From NCBI RefSeq assembly GCF_016909015.1, contig NZ_JAFBFA010000006.1:1-64000 (forward strand): DNA of 64,000 bases. The letters run 5' to 3'. The stretch is from Gracilibacillus alcaliphilus (GTDB lineage Bacteria > Bacillota > Bacilli > Bacillales > Amphibacillaceae). The translations under genes were made by a program, and so were the position numbers. This document shows, piece after piece, positions 8,733 to 16,408 of this stretch (its first letter is position 1; every line of letters starts with the position of its first letter). The notes under the pieces are model-generated. The model was not told the DNA's origin. It searched no databases and was given only the letters and a program-made list of their open reading frames with translations.

Positions 8733-9671
8733 TTAGGTGGCCGAATTGTCTGTTAAAATGGTTTCGATCTCCTTTAGGAAATCCAGTGCACGCTGTTTGG
8801 TGGAGTGATGTTTTTGAGATAATTGCATGCCATTTTTGGCAATGGTTTGCCTTTCTTCTTCATGCTCCAGATAATAATAGGCCTTTTCCTCAAAATTCTG
8901 TTCATCGATTGATACAAAATGGACACCAGGAACAAAACCTAAATCACCTAATTCTTTTGAATAAGGGGCTAATAGTAATGTATTACAGGCAGTGATTTCA
9001 AAGTATTTCATTAATGGATACTTGAAAACAGAGTCACAAGTGAGACTTATTTTGGCACGATTTAATTCTCTTGCATAACGTGCTCCCACGTAAACATTCT
9101 TTTCCTGTTTTTGTATTTGGCGATAACCAGGATGAGGAAGATAAGTAAATTCCGGCCGTTTTGCCAGCTGATTCTGCATCAGTACCCTTAATGGATAGTA
9201 GTCTTCCAATAAAGAACCTGTCATCAATAAATCGATGTCTTTATTAAGTTGGTAATCATAATAAATATCAGTGTGTGCATGGTGCGGCAGCCAGTGCATT
9301 TGTGCGGAGAATTCAGGGTACCACTGCAGAAACTTATCGCGATAATAAGTAAAAATATGTTGGACTGCTTCTTTTTCAAGCATTGCCTTGCGATATGATT
9401 TTTGATAATGAAGATCATGAAGACCTACTGCACAGGGGATGATAATGTCCTTTAAACCGTTGATAGCAGGCGAGCCATTTTCGAAATAATCATTAATATA
9501 AATAAAATCCGGCTGCTCATCCAGACTTGCTACAATCTCATGAATGTCACCAGATTTATGTGATACATAGAGATCAGTCAGTTTACTCAGCTCTTGCACA
9601 AAATAATAGGAAGCAGGAACCGTATATTGACTATCATTTCGAGTTACAAACAATATCTTTAATTTACTCAT
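8733..9671 (-). CDS. CgeB-like glycosyltransferase
   Basis: This 312-residue protein starts SKLKILFVTRNDSQYTVPAS and ends with the CgeB-type C-terminal domain: MKYFEITACNTLLLAPYSKELGDL, then a Glu-rich helix AYYYLEHEEERQTIAKNGM. It is a second member of the same family as its downstream neighbour but clearly diverged, so they probably act on different steps. The ATG at 9671 is nine nt after AAGGA; the GTG two codons earlier is too close to that site. It follows the pyruvyltransferase gene by 18 nt and is presumably co-transcribed. Confidence 0.75.
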   Translation of the reverse strand: MSKLKILFVTRNDSQYTVPASYYFVQELSKLTDLYVSHKSGDIHEIVASLDEQPDFIYINDYFENGSPAINGLKDIIIPCAVGLHDLHYQKSYRKAMLEKEAVQHIFTYYRDKFLQWYPEFSAQMHWLPHHAHTDIYYDYQLNKDIDLLMTGSLLEDYYPLRVLMQNQLAKRPEFTYLPHPGYRQIQKQEKNVYVGARYARELNRAKISLTCDSVFKYPLMKYFEITACNTLLLAPYSKELGDLGFVPGVHFVSIDEQNFEEKAYYYLEHEEERQTIAKNGMQLSQKHHSTKQRALDFLKEIETILTDNSAT

Positions 9672-9689
9672 TGTCACGCTTCCTTATCC

Positions 9690-10751
9690 TTAAAGATAAA
9701 GTCCCTGTTCAAAGGGGATTATCAGTTTCTTTTGGTACATCTGTTGATATTGCTGCATTGTATCTGCGATGTTTTGTTTGTTGGTAATAATTTGCTGTTC
9801 AAGTGAGAGAATCTTTTCAGAGAGTTGAACATCGTCTGTTGCGATCACCATATCACTTAAATCAATGGAAGCCGCAAAGTCAAAGATTTTAAAGCGATAG
9901 CCTAGTGCGATAAAAGGGGTCTGTGCAGCCAGTGATAAATAATTGGCATGTAATTTAAAGTTAATCGTGAAAGCAAAGCGGTCCATTAAAGCCATTAATT
10001 CATCTTGATGGTATACCTTTTCATCAAGGATGACAGCTTGTTGATCGGTTAATTTTTGACACAGGCGTTTGGTAACTTCTAAATCTGCTTGCCATACTAA
10101 ATAAAAATAAATCTTATATCCTTTGGCAATCAACTGATTTAAGGCAGAGGCCAACCGATTCTCCAATGTGATTTCATCATGGCCATAGATATTCTGATAA
10201 GAAGTTCCCCAATTTACACCAATCATTTTTTCCGTCTTCTCGTTGACAGATGTTTGATCTAATAGGAAAGCTGGGTCACCGCTTATTTCAATAGAGCCGT
10301 TCATTCCACAGTGCTGTAATAGTTGTTGGGTGAGAGGACCTCTTACACCAGTCCAAACACTTTCCTTAAAAACAGTCTGCGCTTTTTGTTTGATGTCTGG
10401 AGAGACCTGCCAAGAGATAAGGGAATCAAGGGCTATATATGATTTTGGTACCCAGTCAATGCCAGATCCCCAAATCATTATTTTTTTATTTAATTGTAAG
10501 GATTTATATAATGTTTCGATAATATAGGGTTGCATGATTTGGTCAGGTCCACTGATAATAGAGCCACCGCCAAGAACAATTAAATCATAAACATGTAAAG
10601 GGGCATTATCCAGATAACGTTTTTCATTATTCACAAGGTCAAGTTTATAGTCTTCTCCCAGTCGAGAGAATTGTTGTTTGAATAAGTCAAACATAAGTTC
10701 ATCACCTAGATTATGATAACCTATCCAACCAATATATAATACATTTTTCAA
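9690..10751 (-). CDS. polysaccharide pyruvyl transferase family protein (CsaB-like)
   Basis: This is a second pyruvyltransferase-family protein, starting LKNVLYIGWIGYHNLGDELM, with LGGGSII near residue 60, GVRGPLTQ near 135 and NFKLHANYLSLAAQTPFIALGY near 275. It aligns with the rightward gene at 6266 along its whole length. The open frame extends to an ATG at 10769, but AGGAGG (10764-10759) lies inside that extension, seven nt before a TTG at 10751. The TTG start also matches the N-terminus of the paralogue, so I chose it. It lies 17 nt after the glycosyltransferase stop. Confidence 0.85.
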   Translation of the reverse strand: MKNVLYIGWIGYHNLGDELMFDLFKQQFSRLGEDYKLDLVNNEKRYLDNAPLHVYDLIVLGGGSIISGPDQIMQPYIIETLYKSLQLNKKIMIWGSGIDWVPKSYIALDSLISWQVSPDIKQKAQTVFKESVWTGVRGPLTQQLLQHCGMNGSIEISGDPAFLLDQTSVNEKTEKMIGVNWGTSYQNIYGHDEITLENRLASALNQLIAKGYKIYFYLVWQADLEVTKRLCQKLTDQQAVILDEKVYHQDELMALMDRFAFTINFKLHANYLSLAAQTPFIALGYRFKIFDFAASIDLSDMVIATDDVQLSEKILSLEQQIITNKQNIADTMQQYQQMYQKKLIIPFEQGLYL

Positions 10752-10768
10752 GTGCGAACCTCCTGACA

Positions 10769-11788
10769 TTATTTATCTTCGATTTTAAGTTTATTTAAGC
10801 AAGCCTTTTTATATTCAAGGGCCTTATCACTTCCTACTCCTTTTAAGATTAGATAATGAGGATGATGATCCCCTAATTCCAAGCATCTATTAAAGCAGTC
10901 TAAAGCTTCGGAATAATCCCCTTGTTCAAATAATAAACAACCTTTATAAAAATGCAGATCAACATAGTCAGGATATAATTGAATGGCTTTTTCAATGCCG
11001 ATTAATGCCTGATCTAAGCTGTTTGTTCGCAGTAAGATGTCATATTTTAATTTGTACAGAAGAGCTGGCGGTTTTTTTAATGCCAATAAAAATTGTAACA
11101 ACGATTGGTTGATAAACTCAAAGGCTTTTTGATAGTCCTGCTCACGATAAAATTCACTGGCTAAATGATATTCAATCCATGGACTATGATTCGGCTTGTT
11201 GTAATCCTTCATCAATAATCGTTTATTGCGATCTGCTTTCTTTTTTTGTTTGTTTACCTCGGTAATATAACCAAAATGATAGATTGGTATGTCCAGATAT
11301 TCTACGGTAACTGGATTGGGAATATCTAATGTTTCATGGATTCGATGGATAAATTGAATATGTTGATGATTGCGAAAGAGTCGAGGCTGATGGTATAAGT
11401 ATGCTTGATTGTGAGAATCTTCTAAAGTGTCACTAATATAATTGATAATAGGCAAGGAGAGCACAGCAGCATCTGTTTGCTGCAAAGTTTGCCGTAGTTC
11501 TTCTATTTTATGATAATCTATTTGCTCATCCGCATCGAGCCATAGAATCCAGTCACCGGTCGCTTGTTGCAGGCCGGTATTTCTAGCATTTGCGAAATGG
11601 TCATCCCAATCATAATGAAAGATCCGTGCCTGGAAATTTTTGCTGATCTTGATGGTTTGATCGGTGGAACCAGTATCAACAATTATAATCTCATCAATTA
11701 ATGGATGAACACTTTCCAAACATTGTTGTAAAAATGTTTCTTCATTTTTAACAATCATACATAAACTAATAGTAGGAGACTGTGTCAT
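10769..11788 (-). CDS. GT2-family glycosyltransferase with TPR repeats
   Basis: The N-terminal 100 residues carry the GT2 signature: SLCMIVKNEETFLQQCLESV, IIIVDTGSTDQT and WLDADE. From about residue 200 to the end there are TPR-like repeats (DYQKAFEFINQSLLQFL, SLDQALIGIEKAIQLYPDY, DYSEALDCFNRCLEL). The same architecture is found in the rightward gene at 4966. AAGGAGAG lies eight nt before the ATG at 11788, so the 16-residue upstream extension is rejected. The start overlaps the end of the preceding 170-residue ORF by 23 nt, which suggests translational coupling. Confidence 0.85.
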   Translation of the reverse strand: MTQSPTISLCMIVKNEETFLQQCLESVHPLIDEIIIVDTGSTDQTIKISKNFQARIFHYDWDDHFANARNTGLQQATGDWILWLDADEQIDYHKIEELRQTLQQTDAAVLSLPIINYISDTLEDSHNQAYLYHQPRLFRNHQHIQFIHRIHETLDIPNPVTVEYLDIPIYHFGYITEVNKQKKKADRNKRLLMKDYNKPNHSPWIEYHLASEFYREQDYQKAFEFINQSLLQFLLALKKPPALLYKLKYDILLRTNSLDQALIGIEKAIQLYPDYVDLHFYKGCLLFEQGDYSEALDCFNRCLELGDHHPHYLILKGVGSDKALEYKKACLNKLKIEDK

Positions 11789-12278
11789 GTGCTTGGCTCT
11801 CCTTATTCCAAAATTCCCCTGATAACCCCTCAGCAACCCATGGCAGGCAGTGGGGAGATTGATTAATCACAGGAATGATTGGATAATAGCTTAGCAATTG
11901 TCTTAGAATAATCAGGCATTGGTGTTTTGTCTGATCTGATTGAAAGGAATAGCGCAAGAGACTTGTCTTTGTATTTAACAACTGGAATCCCAGCTTTTCT
12001 GCATTAGTATCTGTTATAACGGAGGTTTCATCAGTTGCTTCAAAGATAGGTTCTAATAGCTTTTTTCTTAATAAAATATGGTAATGCAGTTTTTCGAGTA
12101 TGACTAAGGAAATTAGCAGTTGTCTCTCGATCTGCTGTTTTTCTTTTGCTGTAATAGAACATTTTGTTAATTTTAGCAAATAACATGATAGAAAATGTAA
12201 GAAGGCTTGCATATATGCTAGATATTCAGTTTCACTCTTTATGAAGTCCTGTTTGATAGTTGAGTCATGTTTGCACAC
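11766..12278 (-). CDS. unknown protein, first gene of the leftward glycosylation operon
   Basis: I do not recognise this 170-residue protein. It looks soluble and helical in its first half (residues about 15-75, rich in Leu, Lys and Gln), and has four Cys in total. The start is GTG with AAGGGGG eight nt upstream. Its end overlaps the start of the TPR glycosyltransferase, so the two products are probably made in step and may interact. The position between the N-domain spore-type proteins and the glycosyltransferases suggests a carrier, adaptor or acceptor role in surface glycosylation, but nothing in the sequence proves it. Confidence 0.6.
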   Translation of the reverse strand: MCKHDSTIKQDFIKSETEYLAYMQAFLHFLSCYLLKLTKCSITAKEKQQIERQLLISLVILEKLHYHILLRKKLLEPIFEATDETSVITDTNAEKLGFQLLNTKTSLLRYSFQSDQTKHQCLIILRQLLSYYPIIPVINQSPHCLPWVAEGLSGEFWNKESQAHDTVSYY

Positions 12279-12304
12279 CTTACATTCCCCCTTTAAATGG
12301 ATAT

Positions 12305-12715
12305 TTATTTGTCACGATGGTGTTCATGATCTTTATGCTTATGAACGTTCCCTTCAGGCCGGAGTTGATCATGAAAATTGTGGCAACCTGCTTTTTTAGG
12401 TTTAGGTTTTGGCTTCTCACAGGTGCATTCACAATGGTCATCCAGATCAGCTACATCTTCTAACTTGAATTGAAGAAGCATTTGCGATTTGACAATAGTA
12501 CGAAGTGTTTGATTGACACTGTGATTTATTTTTAAGTAATCATCTAGACAATGGTCTTGTTGTTTTAAGAAGGATTGCAGTTTTTCTCCCTCTGCATTCA
12601 AAATATGAGATAATCCAATCTCCTCAAGGGCGATAGATGATAATAATAAGTCGATTGTTTCACAGCGGGTTAATGATACGGTTGGTGTAATATTAGGAAT
12701 GTTTGGCATGGACAT
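12305..12715 (-). CDS. small N-domain protein with His/Cys-rich tail
   Basis: Residues 1-100 carry the same domain as the two genes upstream: PNIPNITPTVSLTR, then a helix with SSIALEEIGLSHILNAEGEKLQ, then a second helix. The tail (about 105-136) is different: it has CECTCEKPKPKPKK followed by many His, Asp and Lys residues, which suggests metal binding or disulphide cross-linking. AGGAGG lies seven nt before the ATG at 12715; the 16-residue upstream extension is rejected. Proteins with this domain often accompany spore-coat or exosporium collagen-like proteins in Bacillaceae, so a structural spore-surface role is likely but inferred. Confidence 0.7.
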   Translation of the reverse strand: MSMPNIPNITPTVSLTRCETIDLLLSSIALEEIGLSHILNAEGEKLQSFLKQQDHCLDDYLKINHSVNQTLRTIVKSQMLLQFKLEDVADLDDHCECTCEKPKPKPKKAGCHNFHDQLRPEGNVHKHKDHEHHRDK

Positions 12716-12855
12716 GTTTCTTCCTCCTAGCTTTATCACAGTGTTATCGTCTGTAGAATTCATCTAATGATTCGCTATTACTATTTAGCACGGAATCAAC
12801 GGACGATAATCCTTCTGTTAAATCGCATTGCTCATCCATAGTCTCCCACAAATGA

Positions 12856-12914
12856 AAGCCTCACTTGATCAAAACATTGCTTTATCTTTTGATTAAGGAA
12901 AAGTAGGCTTTTGT
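12856..12914 (-). terminator. possible terminator after the 100-residue N-domain gene
   Basis: AAAGCCT and AGGCTTT form the outer stem, and TTGATCAAAA/TTTTGATTAA sequences lie within. It is placed downstream of the leftward gene ending at 12985. No strong T run follows, so its strength is uncertain. Confidence 0.4.
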
Positions 12915-12984
12915 CTGCATTTAATTCATCATACTCAAATTACGTGTATTTAGTGAACGGTTTTGGTGAAAACTTTTAAGAATA

Positions 12985-13287
12985 CTAGTCAATGATTTCA
13001 ATAACGTTTTTAAGTTTAGTTTGCAGTAGTAATTCTTTCTTCAGGATAACTTCAAGAGTGGATTGAACACTATCGTTAATAGTTAATAGATCATCTAAAT
13101 TAGGGTTGGTCATATCTGATGAGTCTGTTAAAGTACCTAAGACATACTGAATTTTTTCCCCTTCTGCATTAATGATATGTGCTAAGCCTAATTCTTCTAA
13201 GGCGATCGATGCTAGCAATAAATTAATCACGTCATTTCTGTCAATTGCAATCTCAGGTGTAATATTAGGGATATTTGCTTGTGACAA
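12985..13287 (-). CDS. small N-domain protein (exosporium-type)
   Basis: This 100-residue protein consists almost only of the domain shared with its neighbours: ANIPNITPEIAIDRNDVINL, then LLASIALEELGLAHIINAEG, a linker and a second helix ending KLKNVIEIID. The start is TTG, eight nt after GAGG. It looks like a free-standing copy of the N-terminal domain of the collagen-like protein encoded next. It could be an assembly partner or cap for the fibre, but this is inference. A CATACAATA element upstream fits a late-sporulation promoter. Confidence 0.7.
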   Translation of the reverse strand: MSQANIPNITPEIAIDRNDVINLLLASIALEELGLAHIINAEGEKIQYVLGTLTDSSDMTNPNLDDLLTINDSVQSTLEVILKKELLLQTKLKNVIEIID

Positions 13288-13328
13288 GTGAATTTCCTCA
13301 TTTCTTCATAGATTTGTTATTACGGTAC

Positions 13329-13356
13329 TATTGTATGTAAGGGTTAGGCGGGCTGT
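13329..13356 (-). promoter_or_regulatory. candidate sporulation (sigma-K or sigma-E type) promoter
   Basis: On the minus strand the sequence CATACAATA (13337-13329) matches the sigma-K -10 element CATANNNTA, and also the sigma-E -10. An AC dinucleotide lies 17 nt upstream (13356-13355), as expected for a sigma-K -35. Such short motifs occur by chance, so the call rests partly on the type of gene downstream. Confidence 0.4.
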
Positions 13357-13494
13357 TCCTTAATTGGGCGGGTGGCTAATTGTAAATATATAAATGATTT
13401 ACAATACAAAAGGGATTGTTTAGGGGAGAAGGGAGTAAATAGAAATTATACAATTCTAATCACACTCTTGTTGCATGAAATATAATATAAAGAA

Positions 13495-13520
13495 ACTGGA
13501 GCAAAAAAGTTTGCTCCAGT
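13495..13520 (-). terminator. terminator of the collagen-like gene
   Basis: ACTGGAGCAAA pairs perfectly with TTTGCTCCAGT (11 bp) around a 4-nt loop. On the minus strand it is followed by TTTCTTTATATT. It lies ten nt beyond the stop codon of the collagen-like gene. Confidence 0.85.
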
Positions 13521-13529
13521 CTGACTTGG

Positions 13530-15374
13530 CTACGCAATTTGATTAATAGACCAAACGATTCCTTGCTGGCTACTACCGCCTAGGTTTAAGCCAATGGTTA
13601 AGCCATTAGCAATATAGAATAGACCAATCTGATCTCCGGCATTAAGTTGGACATCTCCTGCAAGAGTTACCGTTCCGTTACCTAATACAGCTCTCAGGGT
13701 GAGGAGCAGAGCAATGTTTACGTTCAAAATAGGGAATAAGCCAGTTACTAATGGTGTAGGGTTTGGAGTAATACGTTGAACGGCAAAAGCTGGGTTTACT
13801 CCCGCTCCAAGAGAAATGGTAAGTGCGGCAGTCGTTTGATAGTTGATGGTTGCGTTAATGGAATAACGTCCTGTTTCAGGGACGGTAAATATTCCATCTA
13901 ATGCGTTAAAGTTAGGGTTTGGATAATAAGGTGGCAGCGTAGACCAGCTAATTATTTGCTCTGATCCAGATACAGTCATGGTTCCTTGAAATGCAGAAAA
14001 TCCGTTTTCTGCAAAAGCAGGTCCGGTAGGTCCAGTAGCCCCAGTAGGTCCGGTGGCTCCAGTAGGTCCAGTAGCCCCAGTAGGTCCGGTGGCTCCAGTA
14101 GGTCCGGTAGGCCCCGTAGGTCCGGTGGCTCCAGCAAGTCCAGTGGCACCCGTAGGTCCGGTGGCTCCAGCAAGTCCAGTGGCACCCGTAGGTCCGGTAG
14201 GCCCCGTAGGTCCAGTGGCTCCAGCAAGTCCAGTGGCACCCGTAGGTCCGGTGGCTCCAGCAAGTCCGGTGGCTCCAGCAAGTCCGGTGGCACCCGTAGG
14301 TCCGGTGGCTCCAGCAGGTCCGGTGGCACCCGTAGGTCCGGTGGCTCCAGCAAGTCCAGTGGCACCCGTAGGTCCGGTGGCACCAGTAGATCCGGTAGCA
14401 CCTGTAGGTCCAGTAGCCCCAGTAGGTCCGGTGGCTCCAGCAAGTCCAGTAGCGCCCGTAGGTCCGGTGGCTCCAGCAAGTCCAGTGGCACCCGTAGGTC
14501 CGGTGGCTCCAGCAGGTCCGGTGGCACCCGTAGGTCCGGTGGCTCCAGCAGGTCCGGTGGCACCCGTAGGTCCGGTAGGCCCCGTAGGTCCAGTGGCTCC
14601 AGCAAGTCCAGTGGCACCCGTAGGTCCAGTAGCGCCCGTAGGTCCGGTGGCACCCGTAGGTCCGGTGGCTCCAGCAAGTCCAGTGGCACCTGTAGGTCCA
14701 GTGGCACCCGTAGGTCCAGTGGCTCCAGCAAGTCCAGTGGCACCTGTAGGTCCAGTAGCTCCAGTAGGTCCGGTGGCACCCGTAGGTCCAGTAGCCCCAG
14801 TAGGTCCGGTGGCTCCAGCAAGTCCAGTAGCGCCCGTAGGTCCGGTGGCTCCAGCAAGTCCAGTGGCACCCGTAGGTCCGGTGGCTCCAGTAGGTCCAGT
14901 AGCGCCCGTAGGTCCGGTGGCTCCAGCAAGTCCAGTGGCACCTGTAGGTCCGGTGGCTCCAGCAAGTCCAGTGGCACCTGTAGGTCCAGTAGCGCCCGTA
15001 GGTCCAGTGGCCCCAGCAGGTCCAGTAGCGCCCGTAGGTCCGGTTGGCCCAGTAGGTCCTATTGGTCCCGTATCACTGCTAGGTATAATGCTGGTTACAC
15101 GTTTTAATTTGTCATCGAGAATTAATTCCTTCTTCATAGCGGCTGAAAGCATATCCTGTACACTCTCATTTACTTCCAAAATTTCATCTAGAGAGGATGG
15201 TAAAGTTAAACCTGGTATTGTACCTAATGCGTATTGGATTTTTTCTCCTTCTGCATTAATAATATGAGAAAGACCTAATTCCTCCATGGCAATGGAAGCA
15301 AGTAGCAGATTGATTACGTCATCTCTTGATACAGAAATATTAGGAGTGAAATTGGGGAGATTAGGTAGAGACAT
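13530..15374 (-). CDS. BclA-like collagen-repeat protein of the spore surface
   Basis: This 614-residue protein has three parts. Residues 1-102 are the domain shared with the two small neighbours (PNLPNFTPNISVSRDDVINL, AMEELGLSHIINAEGEK). Residues 103-453 are 117 uninterrupted Gly-X-Y triplets, mostly GPT, GAT, GLA and GPA, which should form a collagen triple helix. Residues 454-614 are a Gly/Ala/Ile-rich beta domain (FSAFQGTMTVSG...IVWSINQIA), like the C1q-like trimerisation heads of BclA-type exosporium fibres. The abundant Thr in the Y position offers O-glycosylation sites, which fits the glycosyltransferase genes downstream. The ATG at 15374 is seven nt after GGAGA; the ATG two codons earlier is too close. 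Confidence 0.85.
   Translation of the reverse strand: MSLPNLPNFTPNISVSRDDVINLLLASIAMEELGLSHIINAEGEKIQYALGTIPGLTLPSSLDEILEVNESVQDMLSAAMKKELILDDKLKRVTSIIPSSDTGPIGPTGPTGPTGATGPAGATGPTGATGPTGATGLAGATGPTGATGLAGATGPTGATGPTGATGPTGATGLAGATGPTGATGLAGATGPTGATGPTGATGPTGATGPTGATGLAGATGPTGATGPTGATGLAGATGPTGATGPTGATGPTGATGLAGATGPTGPTGPTGATGPAGATGPTGATGPAGATGPTGATGLAGATGPTGATGLAGATGPTGATGPTGATGSTGATGPTGATGLAGATGPTGATGPAGATGPTGATGLAGATGLAGATGPTGATGLAGATGPTGPTGPTGATGLAGATGPTGATGLAGATGPTGPTGPTGATGPTGATGPTGATGPTGATGPTGPAFAENGFSAFQGTMTVSGSEQIISWSTLPPYYPNPNFNALDGIFTVPETGRYSINATINYQTTAALTISLGAGVNPAFAVQRITPNPTPLVTGLFPILNVNIALLLTLRAVLGNGTVTLAGDVQLNAGDQIGLFYIANGLTIGLNLGGSSQQGIVWSINQIA
14016..15068. repeat. 9-bp periodic repeat coding for Gly-X-Y triplets
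   Basis: A run of 117 nine-bp units, with higher-order blocks of 18-36 bp, encodes the collagen-like stretch. It leaves the other frames open for hundreds of codons on both strands, which produces long false ORFs. Repeat number is likely to vary between strains by slippage or recombination. Confidence 0.95.
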
Positions 15375-15444
15375 TATCATTCTCCTTTCAAGGGATATAA
15401 AGAATAAGAAACACCACCGTTTAAACGCAGGAACTTACTGCATC

Positions 15445-15475
15445 TAAACGTTATGTTCTCTTTCAATATATTCGT
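15445..15475 (-). promoter_or_regulatory. candidate sigma-K promoter of the collagen-like gene
   Basis: On the minus strand AC (15475-15474) and CATAACGTT (15455-15447) are 18 nt apart, near the sigma-K pattern AC-N18-CATANNNTA, with the last A replaced by T. They lie about 75 nt before the start codon. The rest of 15375-15684 holds no gene that I can support. Confidence 0.35.
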
Positions 15476-15684
15476 TGTTAGTGAGTCGGTATAGACAGAC
15501 TCCTACTTCCTCCCTTCTTCTTGAAAAACAGGCATTCAAGCCATGGGGGATAAAAGGAATGAATATAGTAAATGAATTTTACCATGTGATCTTCGTCGTG
15601 AATAACAAACTTGGCAAAATAGAAATTTTTAATATAGCGATTATCATGGTAACATGCTTATAAAAGGAAAATGGAGGAGATGAA

Positions 15685-16374
15685 GTGTATCGAGTCATCA
15701 TTATCTTGTTTGGATTATTGCTGTTAGGCTGTCAGCCAGATGGCTCAGAAGAAGAGAAAACTATTTTTCAAGAAGGAGTGAAGGAATTGGATCAATCATT
15801 TATTACATATGCAAAAAACGGGAACACTGAAAAAGTTCTGCAACTGCTGCAGCAAGGAGTAGCTATTAATGCTGTCGATTCAGATGGTACGACGGCGGTA
15901 TTGGCTGCTACGCAAAATAATCAAATTGAAACCGTAAAGGTATTAATAGAAGCAGGGGCAGATCTAGATGTGCAAAATGATCATTTAGACAATGTATTAT
16001 TATATGCTGGGGCGGAAGGAATGATCGAAATTGTTAAGTTGGCGATCGATGCGGGAGCAGATACAACGATCACCAATCGGTTCGGCGGGACAGCCCTTAT
16101 TCCAGCTGCAGAAAGAGGACATGTAGATGTAGTTAAAGAACTATTGGTTCATTCAGATGTAGATGTGAATCATATAAATAACCTCCATTGGACTGCTTTA
16201 TTGGAGGCTGTTCTTCTCGGAGACGGAGGTACATCACATCAAGAAATTGTACAGTTGTTAGTAGATCATGGAGCAGATATGACAATCGGAGACCGGGAAG
16301 GTGTGACTCCATTAGAACATGCCATTAAAAATGATTATTCAGAGATCGCTGAGATACTAAAGGCAGCAGAATAG
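15685..16374 (+). CDS. ankyrin-repeat lipoprotein
   Basis: This 229-residue protein has a short lipoprotein signal peptide (LLLLGC, lipidated Cys at 16) and then five or six ankyrin repeats, visible as TAVLAATQNNQIETVKVLIE, ADTTITNRFGGTALIPAAER and GVTPLEHAIKNDYSEIAEIL. It should sit on the outer face of the membrane and bind another protein. The start is GTG with GGAGGAG five nt upstream. It precedes the amidohydrolase gene by about 30 nt, so the two form an operon; the partner is unknown. Confidence 0.85.
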   Translation: MYRVIIILFGLLLLGCQPDGSEEEKTIFQEGVKELDQSFITYAKNGNTEKVLQLLQQGVAINAVDSDGTTAVLAATQNNQIETVKVLIEAGADLDVQNDHLDNVLLYAGAEGMIEIVKLAIDAGADTTITNRFGGTALIPAAERGHVDVVKELLVHSDVDVNHINNLHWTALLEAVLLGDGGTSHQEIVQLLVDHGADMTIGDREGVTPLEHAIKNDYSEIAEILKAAE

Positions 16375-16408
16375 AAATATAGGATAACCGAAAGGAGAGA
16401 TGGTGCGA

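Noticed and set aside
14016..15068. CRISPR array
   Set aside because: The periodic sequence is a coding collagen repeat without spacers of unique sequence, and no cas genes are nearby.
13976..15267. Long frames of 333, 373 and 404 codons on both strands within the collagen repeat
   Set aside because: They are products of the 9-bp repeat, which leaves other frames open; their translations are monotonous Pro/Leu/Asp, Ser/Arg/Gly or Ala/Pro/Val/Gly repeats without ribosome binding sites.
15475..15663. 62-codon frame before the ankyrin lipoprotein
   Set aside because: No ribosome binding site, no domain, and it covers the promoter region of the collagen-like gene.
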